Shown: positions 1 to 8,891 of the stretch, piece by piece
Position numbering within the stretch: the stretch's first letter is position 1
Layout of the letters: each line of letters begins with the position of its first letter
NCBI RefSeq assembly: GCF_000018285.1
Contig: NC_009901.1
Coordinates: forward strand, 4,463,001 to 4,527,000
Origin: Shewanella pealeana ATCC 700345
GTDB lineage: Bacteria > Pseudomonadota > Gammaproteobacteria > Enterobacterales > Shewanellaceae
Direction: 5' to 3'
DNA length: 64,000 bases
Notes under the pieces: model-generated
Database searches by the model: none
What the model was told of the DNA's origin: nothing
The model's input: the letters and a program-made list of their open reading frames with translations, nothing else
Made by a program: the position numbers and the translations under genes

Positions 1-2922
1 CATCTTAATGGTGCTGGTGACATGCTCATTAATCTTAAACCTGTCTTCAGTGGTCAAGGTGCCGCGAGAGATAGTGAGGTTATAGAGTTCACCTAAGTTA
101 TATTGATGCTGCGGGATCGCCATCTTAATACCAAATTTAGGGTCAAACTCCACCTGATTGATGCGCTTGATAATATGCTCAGATTTATCTCTTAGTAGCG
201 GTTCGGTAACAGGATAGCTGAGCTCGCTAGCTTGCTCACTGAGGTTGAGTTCCTCTACCGGCGAGAGACCAAGCCTATCGTCGAAGTGACGCTGCCAAGT
301 GATATCGGCAAGCTGGGCTAGGCGTGCTTTGGCCTCTTGCCCCATAAACTCACCACCGACATTGGCCTTGGCAATAAACTCAAAGTCTGCCGTTAATTGC
401 TTGCGCTTTTCAGTCAGTTCAGCAAGATAAAATTCATTGGATTCGCTCCCTGAGGCACTTCGCTTCAGGTAATCAATTTCGGCATCACGCCAAAGCACCT
501 CAAAACGCATCCGCACCTCATGAATACGGTTATAAACCGCCTCAAGCTTAGTGCCCTTATCGACAATATATTCTGGGGTGGTGATCTTGCCGCAATCGTG
601 TAACCAGGCGGCAATTCTAAATTCTCTGTGCTCATCGGCCGAATGAAACTTGAAGTCTTTAAAGGGGGCTAGCTGCGACTTTTCAGCGGCATCAGCCAAC
701 ATTAAGCCAAGCTCGGGCACGCGATTACAGTGGCCTGCGGTATAGGGAGATTTATCATCGATCGCTTGGGCGATAAGCTTGATAAAAGACTCCATCAACT
801 CCTTTTGATTCTCCTCATAAGCTTGGATCGCGCTCGACATTTCCATCATAGATTCAGCCAGTTCATCCAGCTCGGTAATGTTGGACTCGACCCGTTTAAC
901 TTCGTCGTACTGGCGATTTTTTATCTTATCATTCTCGATGGCAAGTAGTTTTACTGGGCGAATAATAGGTGATGAGAACAGCCAAGATACAGGCAAGATA
1001 ATTAACAAACAGATACTGGTGAGCAAGATAGATTGCTGCACCTTTTCAACACTCGTCGCCAATAACTGCTTGGCCGGAACCACGATAGCAAAGAACTCCT
1101 GACTTCCGGCTGAAGGCTTTTTACTTGCAGCTGAAGACTTTTTACTTGTAGCTGAAGGCTCCTTACTCCCAGCCGAGGGCTCGGCACTTGTGGCTAAGGG
1201 CTCTTTACTACTGGCTAAGGGCTCCCCAAGAGGGGTGACATAGAGGAACTCCTCAACACCGTTAATCTCACGACGAATCAGTCGTTTCTGGTTTTCAGGC
1301 TCGCTTGCAAGATCTATAAGCGCCTCAAAGGGAACGGTTCCTTGGGTCGATAGAGTCTGCTTCTCTCCTTCACCAAACCATTTAGCTCTTAATGCTTGCC
1401 GTTGCTCCGGAGTTATATTGGCAAGCGCCAGATTGATTATCTCGATAATGGCCGAGTCCTGATTAGGCATCACAATATGTAAACCGGTATTCAACTCTAC
1501 TGGCGAGAAATCGAGTTGCTCATGGAATTGAATCTGTTCAACAAAAAACTGGTTCGCCGTGTAGTGCAAGATAATGCTACTGTCGAGCGCCGCAAAAACG
1601 GCTCCCTCTTCAACCGCATGCAATATGGCGTAGGTAGAAGCCATTTCAACGATTTCAATTAACGGATAGTTCTGCCGAATGACTTCGACAATAGACCAAC
1701 CCGTAGGGATAGCAACTTGCTTACCGTTGAGCTGCTCAATATGGGTAATTTGTGGCACTCCCTGCTGGGTAACGAGTGCGTAAGGCAGCTCAAGAAACGG
1801 TTCACTAAACTCACCCAGTAAGAGGGTTTCATCGGTTTTGATTACCGAGTGCAGCATATCTAGCTCGTTGGCTTTATAATTCTCGGTTAACTCTTTCCAG
1901 CTAAAACCATTGATATAGCGCAGTTCTAATCCCGTCATATCCGCCACTAAATTCAACAGTTCGACACTATAACCTTGGGGCATGCCCGAAATAGCAAAAT
2001 CAATCGGCGCCCAGTCTGTTTCATTAGAAACTAATATGGGCTCAGTATTTTCAACCATAGCCTGCTGCTTAGCCGTTAACCTTAGCGGTTTAGATTCCGG
2101 GATTTCAATGCCGGTTTTTCTATCTTGGTTCGATGCTATCAGCTCGCCACTCTGCTTATAGAGAAAGATTTTTTTATCTTCGAACTTCTTTGCGCCTCCC
2201 CCCTGCAACAGCAGATAATCAGACAGACTTGAAAGTGCAATATCTAAGGCGAGAACCGCACCCGAGTCAGCGAGTTTTATCGAATAAGTTTGCCCTGGTG
2301 ATTGTAAGTGCTGGAACAAGTACGGCTCAGTCTTAGAAACGGCTTGGCTATTGGCATCGACAAACCAGGGTCTCACTCTGGCATCGTACTCACTAGGCTC
2401 GGAATGGGTAACACGCAGATTGAATTGCTCATCGAGATAGGACTGCTCTCTAAAGCGTAGACCTCCCTGGCCGCTTATTGTGATGATGACCCAGCGATCC
2501 AGATGGGATGCATTAAGCTGTTTTCTAATATTTGGATTGGCATCTAAGTTAATCAATTCATAAAAATCGCCATTGGGCATGCCTATGTAGATGGCATAAA
2601 ACAGCGGGTTGATCTGCATGACTTCGGCGAAGGCCTGTCTCACCTCTGGATTAAAGGCGTCATCGATAACAATATCATCAAAATTTGACAGTAAACGTGT
2701 GGTATTAATCGCTCGATTATCGACTTGAGTGAGGTAACCACTGGTGTTGTTAGCTGTATGACTATAGAGCTTAACCGCAGCATCTGTAGCCATGGCTTTA
2801 CTGAAGTAATATTGCAAACCTATGGCAATCGATGCGGTCAAAATTGTGGCTAAGATAAAAATCCCCACCACAGTCACCCGAATGGTAAATCGCTTATTAC
2901 TGATGTTATCCAAACCGCCCAT
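1..2922 (-). CDS. HD-GYP domain receptor with Cache and SBP_bac_3 sensor domains (partial, 3' end outside window)
   Basis: Probable membrane-bound c-di-GMP phosphodiesterase with a large periplasmic sensor. The 974 codons inside the window read without a stop from ATG at 2922 to base 1. One membrane segment lies near residues 14-36. A Cache-like domain follows, then an SBP_bac_3 amino-acid-binding-type domain (about residues 280-510). A Cache-like tail (LIRREINGVEEFLYVTPLG, then FFAIVVPAKQLLA) is interrupted by a 7-residue repeat tract. Next come a second membrane segment and the HD-GYP domain, with HDCGK at about residues 774-778. The window ends just before the expected HHE and GYP motifs, so catalytic completeness cannot be judged. 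The SBP domain appears nested inside the Cache fold. No partner gene is visible on this side. The family call is solid; the ligand is unknown. Confidence 0.88.
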   Translation of the reverse strand, partial: MGGLDNISNKRFTIRVTVVGIFILATILTASIAIGLQYYFSKAMATDAAVKLYSHTANNTSGYLTQVDNRAINTTRLLSNFDDIVIDDAFNPEVRQAFAEVMQINPLFYAIYIGMPNGDFYELINLDANPNIRKQLNASHLDRWVIITISGQGGLRFREQSYLDEQFNLRVTHSEPSEYDARVRPWFVDANSQAVSKTEPYLFQHLQSPGQTYSIKLADSGAVLALDIALSSLSDYLLLQGGGAKKFEDKKIFLYKQSGELIASNQDRKTGIEIPESKPLRLTAKQQAMVENTEPILVSNETDWAPIDFAISGMPQGYSVELLNLVADMTGLELRYINGFSWKELTENYKANELDMLHSVIKTDETLLLGEFSEPFLELPYALVTQQGVPQITHIEQLNGKQVAIPTGWSIVEVIRQNYPLIEIVEMASTYAILHAVEEGAVFAALDSSIILHYTANQFFVEQIQFHEQLDFSPVELNTGLHIVMPNQDSAIIEIINLALANITPEQRQALRAKWFGEGEKQTLSTQGTVPFEALIDLASEPENQKRLIRREINGVEEFLYVTPLGEPLASSKEPLATSAEPSAGSKEPSATSKKSSAASKKPSAGSQEFFAIVVPAKQLLATSVEKVQQSILLTSICLLIILPVSWLFSSPIIRPVKLLAIENDKIKNRQYDEVKRVESNITELDELAESMMEMSSAIQAYEENQKELMESFIKLIAQAIDDKSPYTAGHCNRVPELGLMLADAAEKSQLAPFKDFKFHSADEHREFRIAAWLHDCGKITTPEYIVDKGTKLEAVYNRIHEVRMRFEVLWRDAEIDYLKRSASGSESNEFYLAELTEKRKQLTADFEFIAKANVGGEFMGQEAKARLAQLADITWQRHFDDRLGLSPVEELNLSEQASELSYPVTEPLLRDKSEHIIKRINQVEFDPKFGIKMAIPQHQYNLGELYNLTISRGTLTTEDRFKINEHVTSTIKM
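1100..1225 (-). repeat. Six tandem 21-bp repeats inside the HD-GYP receptor gene
   Basis: Six imperfect 21-bp units run head to tail without indels (1100-1120, 1121-1141, 1142-1162, 1163-1183, 1184-1204, 1205-1225). Read on the minus strand they encode seven-residue units of the form (S/A)-(T/S/A)-S-K-(E/K)-P-(S/L). They form a Ser/Pro/Lys-rich spacer in the periplasmic part, close to the second membrane segment. The unit is a multiple of three, so copy-number change would keep the frame. Confidence 0.9.
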
Positions 2923-3205
2923 AGCATCCCAACTCTGTTATTCAATCCTTGAAAGGGGCATTCTATAACATGACTGCAACAAGTCAACGCGCACAAGTAG
3001 CATTAGGCTTTGAAATAATAGACAAAACACCCTCTACTTATGCGCTAAGACTGTATATGTTCCATTAAAACTCACCCACTAATAATCGCAGCTAATTTCA
3101 GCTTTTGGTAATAATGCAATTGGTATATTATCCCGCCGTTGAGCCGTTGAGCCCAAGACTCAGGCTGTTTAGCCGTGTTCAACATTCTTATCACGAGGAA
3201 TAATA
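2923..3205. promoter_or_regulatory. Divergent intergenic region upstream of ppnP and the HD-GYP receptor
   Basis: This spacer must carry the promoters of both divergent genes. Just upstream of ppnP, at about 3120-3135, the stretch TTGGTATATTAT could hold a -10 element for the rightward gene, followed by a GAGG ribosome-binding site at 3194-3198. No operator or riboswitch was recognised. Confidence 0.35.
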
Positions 3206-3487
3206 ATGCTAGCTGTAAATGAATATTTTGAAGGTCAGGTTAAGTCGATTTCTTTTGCTGGTGCTGACAAACCTGCATCTGTAGGCGTAATGGAAGCGGG
3301 CGAGTATGAATTTGGTACTGCGGCACCAGAAGTGATGCAAGTGATCTCAGGCGCGCTTACTGTGTTATTACCAGGCCAAGCTGAATGGCAAACCTTTAGC
3401 GCTGGTGAACAGTTTGACGTAATCGGCGATGCTAAGTTTCAAGTAAAGGTTGCCACTCAAACTGCATACCTTTGCATTTACGGTTAA
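3206..3487 (+). CDS. ppnP: Pyrimidine/purine nucleoside phosphorylase (PpnP, DUF1255 family)
   Basis: A small cytosolic cupin-fold enzyme that phosphorolyses several nucleosides to the free base and ribose-1-phosphate; the function is known from the E. coli homologue (formerly YaiE). The 93-residue length is normal for the family. The pattern seen is N-terminal [11 protein letters not shown], then [12 protein letters not shown], the cupin strands [13 protein letters not shown] and GEQFDV, and the C-terminal TAYLCIYG. The ATG is preceded by GAGG at a suitable distance. It is transcribed alone: a hairpin terminator follows within 35-80 bases and the neighbours point the other way. Family assignment is firm. 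Confidence 0.93.
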   Translation: MLAVNEYFEGQVKSISFAGADKPASVGVMEAGEYEFGTAAPEVMQVISGALTVLLPGQAEWQTFSAGEQFDVIGDAKFQVKVATQTAYLCIYG

Positions 3488-3520
3488 TCTTGCACTTAGC
3501 AAGTAAACAGTAATACAAGT

Positions 3521-3570
3521 AAACCATCCACTGATTTCCACATACCATGGGCCAAAGTGGATGGTTTTTT
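3521..3570 (+). terminator. Rho-independent terminator of ppnP
   Basis: AAACCATCCACT (3521-3532) pairs with AGTGGATGGTTT (3556-3567), followed by a T-run. The long loop contains CCATGG. It may also serve the convergent gene ending at 3598. Confidence 0.75.
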
Positions 3571-3597
3571 ATTAGCTTTTACAGTTAATTATCTCGA

Positions 3598-4002
3598 CTA
3601 ATCAACCCACATCACTAACTCACCCGCAGTTTTCAGACCATATTGCCTTTTAGTGAGTTTGCCTGATGCATCAAATAACAGCAGCTCGGCAGAGTCCGCA
3701 CGGTGCTCAGCAATGAGCTTATCACCAGCTGGCGTGCCCGTTGTCGCAATAAGAAAATACACAGTGTCACCCAAATAATCACGGGCTTCGTTCATCTGTT
3801 CAGTCTGGCTATTGCTCATAGCTAAACCATTATCATAAACAAAAACAATTGCCGGTTTACCTGTACCTATCTCGTCATGGGTTGCCTTGAATCCTTTAGG
3901 CATCACCATAACTAGCACTGCGAATAAAGCCACTATGGAAGCAACAACTCCCAGCGCAATCCAAGGCTTACGACTGGTCGATTTTGAATTACCTGTATCC
4001 AA
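3598..4002 (-). CDS. Membrane-anchored hypothetical protein, thioredoxin-like fold suspected
   Basis: A 134-residue protein with a short basic N-terminus, one hydrophobic segment at about residues 13-35 (VVASIVALFAVLVMVM) and a soluble C-terminal domain. Segments such as KPAIVFVYDNGLAMS, DTVYFLIATT and ELLLFDASGKLT resemble thioredoxin-fold strands, but there is no CXXC pair, so thiol redox activity is not expected. The domain probably faces the periplasm. The gene is monocistronic and convergent with ppnP. The fold suggestion is inference; function is unknown. Confidence 0.6.
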   Translation of the reverse strand: MDTGNSKSTSRKPWIALGVVASIVALFAVLVMVMPKGFKATHDEIGTGKPAIVFVYDNGLAMSNSQTEQMNEARDYLGDTVYFLIATTGTPAGDKLIAEHRADSAELLLFDASGKLTKRQYGLKTAGELVMWVD

Positions 4003-4089
4003 GATGATAAATCCTTCTTTTAATCAAAAAATAGACAACAAATCGCACCATAGTAACCAGCAAAACTGAGGCGGAACTTAAAATTGTGA

Positions 4090-4386
4090 TTAATTTGCCT
4101 GAGGTGAAATCTCACATTGTTTGAACTCACTCCCGATACAGCGCTGACTAATAGTCTGTGCTTGCTGTAACTCTGCTTCGCTAAGTTTGGCGGCAATCAG
4201 CTTTAGCCGCTGCTTAGCCACTTCATTACCTTGTAAACTCGCCGCATCTAGCCATACATAAATTTTGATAAAGTCAGGCTCGCCATTGAATCCATTATAT
4301 TCAATTGTCGCTAAATCGACTTGTGCTTCAGCCAAACCGAGAGCTGCCGCTTGCCTCAGCCACAGCATACCTTTAGCGACATCCAC
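4090..4386 (-). CDS. Sel1-repeat protein, probably a 5'-truncated remnant
   Basis: 98 residues starting at a GTG. AKGMLWLRQAAALGLAEAQVDLA and VWLDAASLQGNEVAKQRL match the Sel1/TPR-like repeat pattern (AxWxxxAAxxGxxxAQ). Sel1 proteins are usually secreted and have several repeats after a signal peptide. Here there is no signal peptide, an in-frame TGA lies 15 bases upstream of the GTG, and no ribosome-binding site is evident. It therefore looks like the 3' end of a decayed gene rather than a complete protein. The C-terminus has two Cys (QRCIG, KQCEIS). Family fairly sure; whether it is expressed is doubtful. Confidence 0.55.
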   Translation of the reverse strand: MDVAKGMLWLRQAAALGLAEAQVDLATIEYNGFNGEPDFIKIYVWLDAASLQGNEVAKQRLKLIAAKLSEAELQQAQTISQRCIGSEFKQCEISPQAN

Positions 4387-4836
4387 TTCTGCAAATGTTC
4401 ACTCTATATATTAAAACAAATACAGTCAGTGTGATTAACAAAAATACTCGCATCTAAAAATCCACAAACAAAGCACAAAAAATCTTTAGTTACGGCAATA
4501 AGCAAGAGTACTCACTACCAGTATCGTTCGGCTGGCCAACATAACCAATATAACCCGGTGATGATAGCCAGACTCACCAAATAGTCACCCTCTAGAGCAG
4601 CGAGTTAAATAAATGGCTAAAAGCCAATGACGCCGCAAGTGAGTTCGACTGTATCTATGAAGATGAACAAGGTATTGCCATAATCGATAAGCTCAGAGAC
4701 TTTGACCTAATGGCTTACGCCAAAGAAGTCAGGCTTTTGGCTGCTTAACCTCGTAGATAAATGTAGATAGCCAAGCCGAGCTCGGTATACAGCTCGGCAA
4801 CCCCTTAATGCTGCCGAGCTACTCAAACTGCTACGG
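4387..4836. other. Gene-poor stretch with a short ORF remnant
   Basis: About 450 bases without a complete gene. An open frame on the plus strand from 4598 to 4748, after a TAG, reads ELNKWLKAND, then EFDCIYEDEQGIAIIDKL, then AKEVRLLAA and stop. It has no start codon or ribosome-binding site. It looks protein-like and is probably the 3' end of a lost gene of unknown family. Nothing else was recognised. Confidence 0.35.
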
Positions 4837-5493
4837 TTAGTCAGCCCCAACAATGACTCCAAGAGGCGCTAATAGCTGCTCCTGCTGCCACATACATATT
4901 TTGACATTACTGAGATCCACCTTTCTTGGGTCTAACCCTGATAGCTCAGCATAAGAAAGATCGCAGCCTCGCACATTAAACTGCCCCCAGGCATCACTGG
5001 AAAAATCCCCCCGGCTCAAATCTGATCCCTTAAACGATGCCCCATATAAATTTGCTCCAGTCCATTTGTTTTCAAATAGATCGCACTTCTCTATGCATTG
5101 ACGCTCAAAATTAGCGTAAGACAAGTTACAGCCAGTGATATACACAGAACAAAAATAGGCTTGTCGACTGATCTGGTTGGCAAAGCTCGCCTTAAGAAAG
5201 TTAGCCCCCTTTAAGTCGCAGTTTCTAAACTCCACGCCGAAGCAATTAGCCCCAGTAAAGCTCACCATAGATAACTGACAACCTTTGAAGCTCGAATCTT
5301 GCAAGTTCGCATACTCAAAGTTGCAACCGCTTAGTGAACCGGACTCGATAAATGAGCAGTCGACAAAACGGCTGTCTCTGAGATCGGTATGATTAAAATT
5401 ACAGTTATAAAACTTACATCGTTCAAAATGTGAATCACTCAAGTCTTGATGACTAAAATCATTCCCTTCAAATTGCTCATCTATTCTATTCAT
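4837..5493 (-). CDS. Qnr-like pentapeptide repeat protein (QnrA-type)
   Basis: A right-handed beta-helix protein predicted to bind and protect DNA gyrase and topoisomerase IV from quinolones, as established for the Qnr family. The 218-residue length equals that of the plasmid-borne QnrA proteins. Pentapeptide A(D/N)LXX-type coils run through the whole chain (DFSHQDLSDSHFERC, FNHTDLRDSRF, CDLKGANF). They are broken by the short loop A near IESGSLSG and the longer loop B near ANQISRQAYFCS, both Qnr hallmarks. The C-terminus WQQEQLLAPLGVIV is the typical dimerisation tail. An AGAGG ribosome-binding site precedes the ATG. No LexA box was recognised upstream. A second homologue lies at 29257. Whether it confers measurable resistance is unknown. 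Confidence 0.9.
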   Translation of the reverse strand: MNRIDEQFEGNDFSHQDLSDSHFERCKFYNCNFNHTDLRDSRFVDCSFIESGSLSGCNFEYANLQDSSFKGCQLSMVSFTGANCFGVEFRNCDLKGANFLKASFANQISRQAYFCSVYITGCNLSYANFERQCIEKCDLFENKWTGANLYGASFKGSDLSRGDFSSDAWGQFNVRGCDLSYAELSGLDPRKVDLSNVKICMWQQEQLLAPLGVIVGAD

Positions 5494-6013
5494 TTACGCC
5501 TCTTGCAACACAAAACCAAATCTGGAAATCGGAGACTAGCATTCACAACCTGAGAAACCAACAAAAATAAAACGAATAAAATCAACAGCTTATACATAAC
5601 GCTATAAGCGATTTTAAGGCGTCAAAATGGCCCTTAGACCTAGGGAAAATTTCTAATGAAGACGCGAAGGATAAGAAAAAACTTTAGCTCAACCTAGGCG
5701 CTTACAGATAGCTAAGCAGATAGATTTGAGCGTAAGAGACAATACCGTTTCAGAAACAGCAGCACTAAAGCAGGCTTGGGCATAGGTGATAAAGCCATGA
5801 TTTTTTAGGTTAGTTGCAGCAATTGGCGCATTAAGGAGGGAGAGAGCAACCGCCTACTTCTGCATAAGCAAAACAGATCACAATAAAGGATTCTATTTCC
5901 GATTAAGTTTTCAACCATATTGTCGCCTTAGGTAGAACGTCATTCTATTGATTAGATTTCGCTGAACTCAATTAATTATGACATCATAATTCTTATATTT
6001 AGGGCTTAGCGCT
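5494..6013. other. Divergent intergenic region between qnr-like gene and chemoreceptor
   Basis: 520 bases without a supportable gene. It must contain promoters for the leftward Qnr-like gene and the rightward chemoreceptor. An AT-rich stretch at 5970-6000 is the most likely promoter area for the latter. No clear operator, hairpin or ORF remnant was recognised. Confidence 0.4.
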
Positions 6014-7873
6014 ATGTTAAAAAAGATCACCACCTATTTTATTTTGACACTATCATTATTAATGGTATTAAGTTTTTATGTTAGTTATAACTTTTTTGAA
6101 TCTTGGAAAAACGCGAATATACAGAAAGAAAACGACACTGTTGTCAATATCCTTAATGGCACTATGTCCAATGCTTTGGCAAACGCTGAAAATAGCGTTA
6201 ATAGTTTAGCTAAAACATTTTCAGGTTTTGAGTTTGACGATGAAACCTTGAATATCATGCGCTCAATAGTGACAGAGTCAAAAGGCAAATACATGGGGGT
6301 TTACTTCAGTAAACCCGGCGGTGAAACATTCACCTACTCGAGTGAAGTCAGTGGACTAATGGAAGGGTTTAACGCTAAACATTTGAATAGAGAATGGTTT
6401 ATTGTTGCAATGCAAGGGCGTAACATTGTTTCCCTTCCCTATGTAAGTTCAACTGGTGAAACAATTATTACGGTTTCGTCGCCGATTAGAAATAGTGTTA
6501 ATGCCATTGTGGGCGTGTTAGGTATCGATATCGATATCACTGAAGAGCTTGAAAAAACAAATATTCAATATGTGATAACAAGTAAAGATGGCCATGTTTT
6601 ATTTGCGGATTTTAGTGGCGAATCATGGAAAGGTAAGAACATCTATGAATTAAGACCGCTATACCGAAATGTGAGTCAGGTTCCATTTTCATATCAAAAT
6701 GATAATGGCGATCACTACAGTGTATCAAGGCAAGATTTTAATAATCAATATGATGTATTTGCATTTACCCGTCAAAATTCAATAGTAGACAGCAGAAATG
6801 AGCTGTTAACGACAGTGGTAATACAATTACTCCTTGTTGGCGTGATTTTGGCATTAGTCGTATTCTTTATAGTAAGAAAAGAGATTGATATTAATCTAGG
6901 AGAAGAGCCTAGAGAGCTGGCTTCGAAAATCCGTATTTTTGCTGAAGGGAATTTGATGGGTGTTGATTTCTCTCGCACGGGCTTGGTATCTATGTCGCTA
7001 CGGGATATGCAAGAAAATATCAGGAATATTACCCAGACAACAGGAGCGGTAACTGAGTCATTGTTAGAAAACCAAGCCTTAATAGAGTCGATTATTCAAG
7101 AGAATAAGAGCAATGCACAAAATGAATCATTAGAAGTAGACCAAGTCGCATCGGCAATCCTAGAGCTTTCGGCAACAGCTGCTGATGTCGCCCAAAATGC
7201 GGTGCTAGCAGATACTCAAACATCTGAAGCGTTAAATGTTGTCACATTAGGCTCTGAAACACTCAGTCGTTCGGAAGTGATTTCAGAGCAAGTGAACAGC
7301 TCTATTAAAGAGTCTGTCATCATAGTCAATGAGCTAAGAGCTTATGCAGAGAAAATTAGTAGCGTTGTACATGTTATTACTTCAATTTCTGAGCAAACAA
7401 ACCTACTGGCTTTAAACGCCGCTATTGAGGCTGCAAGAGCTGGTGAACAAGGCCGTGGCTTTGCCGTCGTTGCCGATGAAGTGCGCTCATTAGCAGCAAA
7501 GACCCAACAATCGACCATAGATATTCAAAACATTATTAGTCAGCTGCAAGAGCAATCAAAAAAGGCCGACGAATCCATGATTAATAATTCTCACATGGTA
7601 GAAGAGTCAAACGTGATTGCTAAAGAGATCGCCACCGCCTTCAATGAAATTTTAATAAAAGTTGAATCGATTTCAGATATCAATAGATTAGTTGCTACGG
7701 CATCTGAACAGCAGTCAGCTGTTACATTAGATGTTTCTCACCGCGTAGAAAACATCAATGATACTGTGCAGGTTAGTTTGAATAATGCCCATACCATCAG
7801 CGATGTGAATCAAGATATTTCTAGCTTAATTCATAAAGTTAAACAAGAGATGGCATTCTTTAAAGTCAGTTAG
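6014..7873 (+). CDS. Methyl-accepting chemotaxis protein with dCACHE sensor
   Basis: A transmembrane chemoreceptor that would signal through CheA/CheW to the flagellar motor. The 619 residues comprise a first membrane helix (about 7-29), a periplasmic Cache domain (about 35-265, with [10 protein letters not shown] and [19 protein letters not shown]), a second helix (about 267-288), and a cytoplasmic signalling domain. The conserved hairpin tip [20 protein letters not shown] is followed by [16 protein letters not shown] canonical HAMP domain is not obvious between the second helix and the signalling domain; the linker instead contains [19 protein letters not shown]. It has no chemotaxis neighbours, as is usual for scattered receptors. 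The ligand is unknown. Confidence 0.92.
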   Translation: MLKKITTYFILTLSLLMVLSFYVSYNFFESWKNANIQKENDTVVNILNGTMSNALANAENSVNSLAKTFSGFEFDDETLNIMRSIVTESKGKYMGVYFSKPGGETFTYSSEVSGLMEGFNAKHLNREWFIVAMQGRNIVSLPYVSSTGETIITVSSPIRNSVNAIVGVLGIDIDITEELEKTNIQYVITSKDGHVLFADFSGESWKGKNIYELRPLYRNVSQVPFSYQNDNGDHYSVSRQDFNNQYDVFAFTRQNSIVDSRNELLTTVVIQLLLVGVILALVVFFIVRKEIDINLGEEPRELASKIRIFAEGNLMGVDFSRTGLVSMSLRDMQENIRNITQTTGAVTESLLENQALIESIIQENKSNAQNESLEVDQVASAILELSATAADVAQNAVLADTQTSEALNVVTLGSETLSRSEVISEQVNSSIKESVIIVNELRAYAEKISSVVHVITSISEQTNLLALNAAIEAARAGEQGRGFAVVADEVRSLAAKTQQSTIDIQNIISQLQEQSKKADESMINNSHMVEESNVIAKEIATAFNEILIKVESISDINRLVATASEQQSAVTLDVSHRVENINDTVQVSLNNAHTISDVNQDISSLIHKVKQEMAFFKVS

Positions 7874-7911
7874 TCCTACACATTGGCAAAAGCCTTATCA
7901 CTGAACACTGC

Positions 7912-7946
7912 TGCGGTATCAATAACATTGTTGATACCGCACTTTA
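7912..7946 (+). terminator. Hairpin downstream of the chemoreceptor
   Basis: TGCGGTATCAA (7912-7922) pairs perfectly with TTGATACCGCA (7931-7941) around an eight-base loop. The T-run after it is poor (CTTTATCT), so termination may be partial. The rest of the roughly 315-base gap to the next gene shows nothing recognisable. Confidence 0.55.
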
Positions 7947-8188
7947 TCTCCACACTCATAAAGCTACGCATCAATATATAGCTCCCCATACCAAGCTCAC
8001 GTTTAACCTACCCACATACCCACATACCCAAGCTTTATATCTAATCCGTTCAAATTGACAGCCGATGACAGGGAACTATTATCCTAATATAGGCTCAAAT
8101 TAAATACTCAAATCAAGCACTCAGCTTAACTGTACATATTAATTTTGCATGGGTGCAGATAGTTAACAACATAATGGGGCAAGATTTA

Positions 8189-8545
8189 ATGAATATATTG
8201 AGCAAACTATTGATAGGTTCAACCATCAGCATCGCAGCATTAAGTGGCGTAGCGCAAGCTGGCGATCTGATATGTAAAGTGCAAGGTGGCGACGACGTTA
8301 TCATGAAAAATATCGAAATTTTGCGTTCTAATGAGTCGCTAGTCAGTATCGACGGTAGTTATAAATCCCCGGTAATGGGAAACATATACCGAATAGATGG
8401 TGTTGATGGCCAAGATATCAGTGAAACCCCCACCTATATTGCCTACACCCAATACCCACTGGCAGATCACCAATTGCTCGCTACTGTGCAAGTTGCTGAT
8501 CAACCCGCCTTTACAGGCATGTGCACCGTCACCGAAGAGATGTGA
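8189..8545 (+). CDS. Secreted hypothetical protein
   Basis: 118 residues from the ATG at 8189, which gives a clean signal peptide (MNILSKLLIGSTISIAALS, cleavage after AQA). Two upstream in-frame starts (GTG 8153, ATG 8174) would only add a polar extension in front of the signal sequence, so they were not chosen. The mature part has one Cys near each end (LICKV and GMCTV) that could form a disulfide. No family was recognised. It stands alone. Confidence 0.6.
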   Translation: MNILSKLLIGSTISIAALSGVAQAGDLICKVQGGDDVIMKNIEILRSNESLVSIDGSYKSPVMGNIYRIDGVDGQDISETPTYIAYTQYPLADHQLLATVQVADQPAFTGMCTVTEEM

Positions 8546-8891
8546 ACCTGCCTGCTTACATCAGCAGTATTTTTATAAAAACATCATCCTACTACAGCAC
8601 ATACACTGCACATATATATAGCGCAATAGCTTGCATCTAAAGCCACTGATTCACCTAAGATGGCTGCAAGTGTTGCTAACCCAAGCATCTTCTTCCCCCC
8701 CCCCCACATAAAAATATCCTCTTTGATGAATCATGCAGCCAAGCATACTCAGCAGCAACACTCAGTCTAAACACTCAGTCTAAACTCTCGGTTAAAAACC
8801 TCGGGGCTAGCCGCAATAAAAAAGCCCCGATACTTATTCAGTAACGAGGCTTTAAAAAGCAATTTTATGCTGTGGACATTAGCTTTCTTGC
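8546..8891. other. Intergenic region with an 11-base C-tract
   Basis: No gene is seen. A homopolymer of 11 C occupies 8695-8705. A short repeat of AACACTCAGTCTA occurs at about 8758-8783. The right part holds the terminator of the leftward BCCT gene. Confidence 0.5.
8819..8858 (-). terminator. Terminator of the BCCT transporter gene
   Basis: On the minus strand AAAGCCTCGTTACT pairs imperfectly with AGTATCGGGGCTTT, followed by a T-run. It lies about 35 bases past the BCCT stop codon. Confidence 0.7.

Noticed and set aside
3040..3075. CTGTATATG considered as a LexA (SOS) box
   Set aside because: The second half-site CAG is missing at the right distance, and the site is not in front of the Qnr-like genes.
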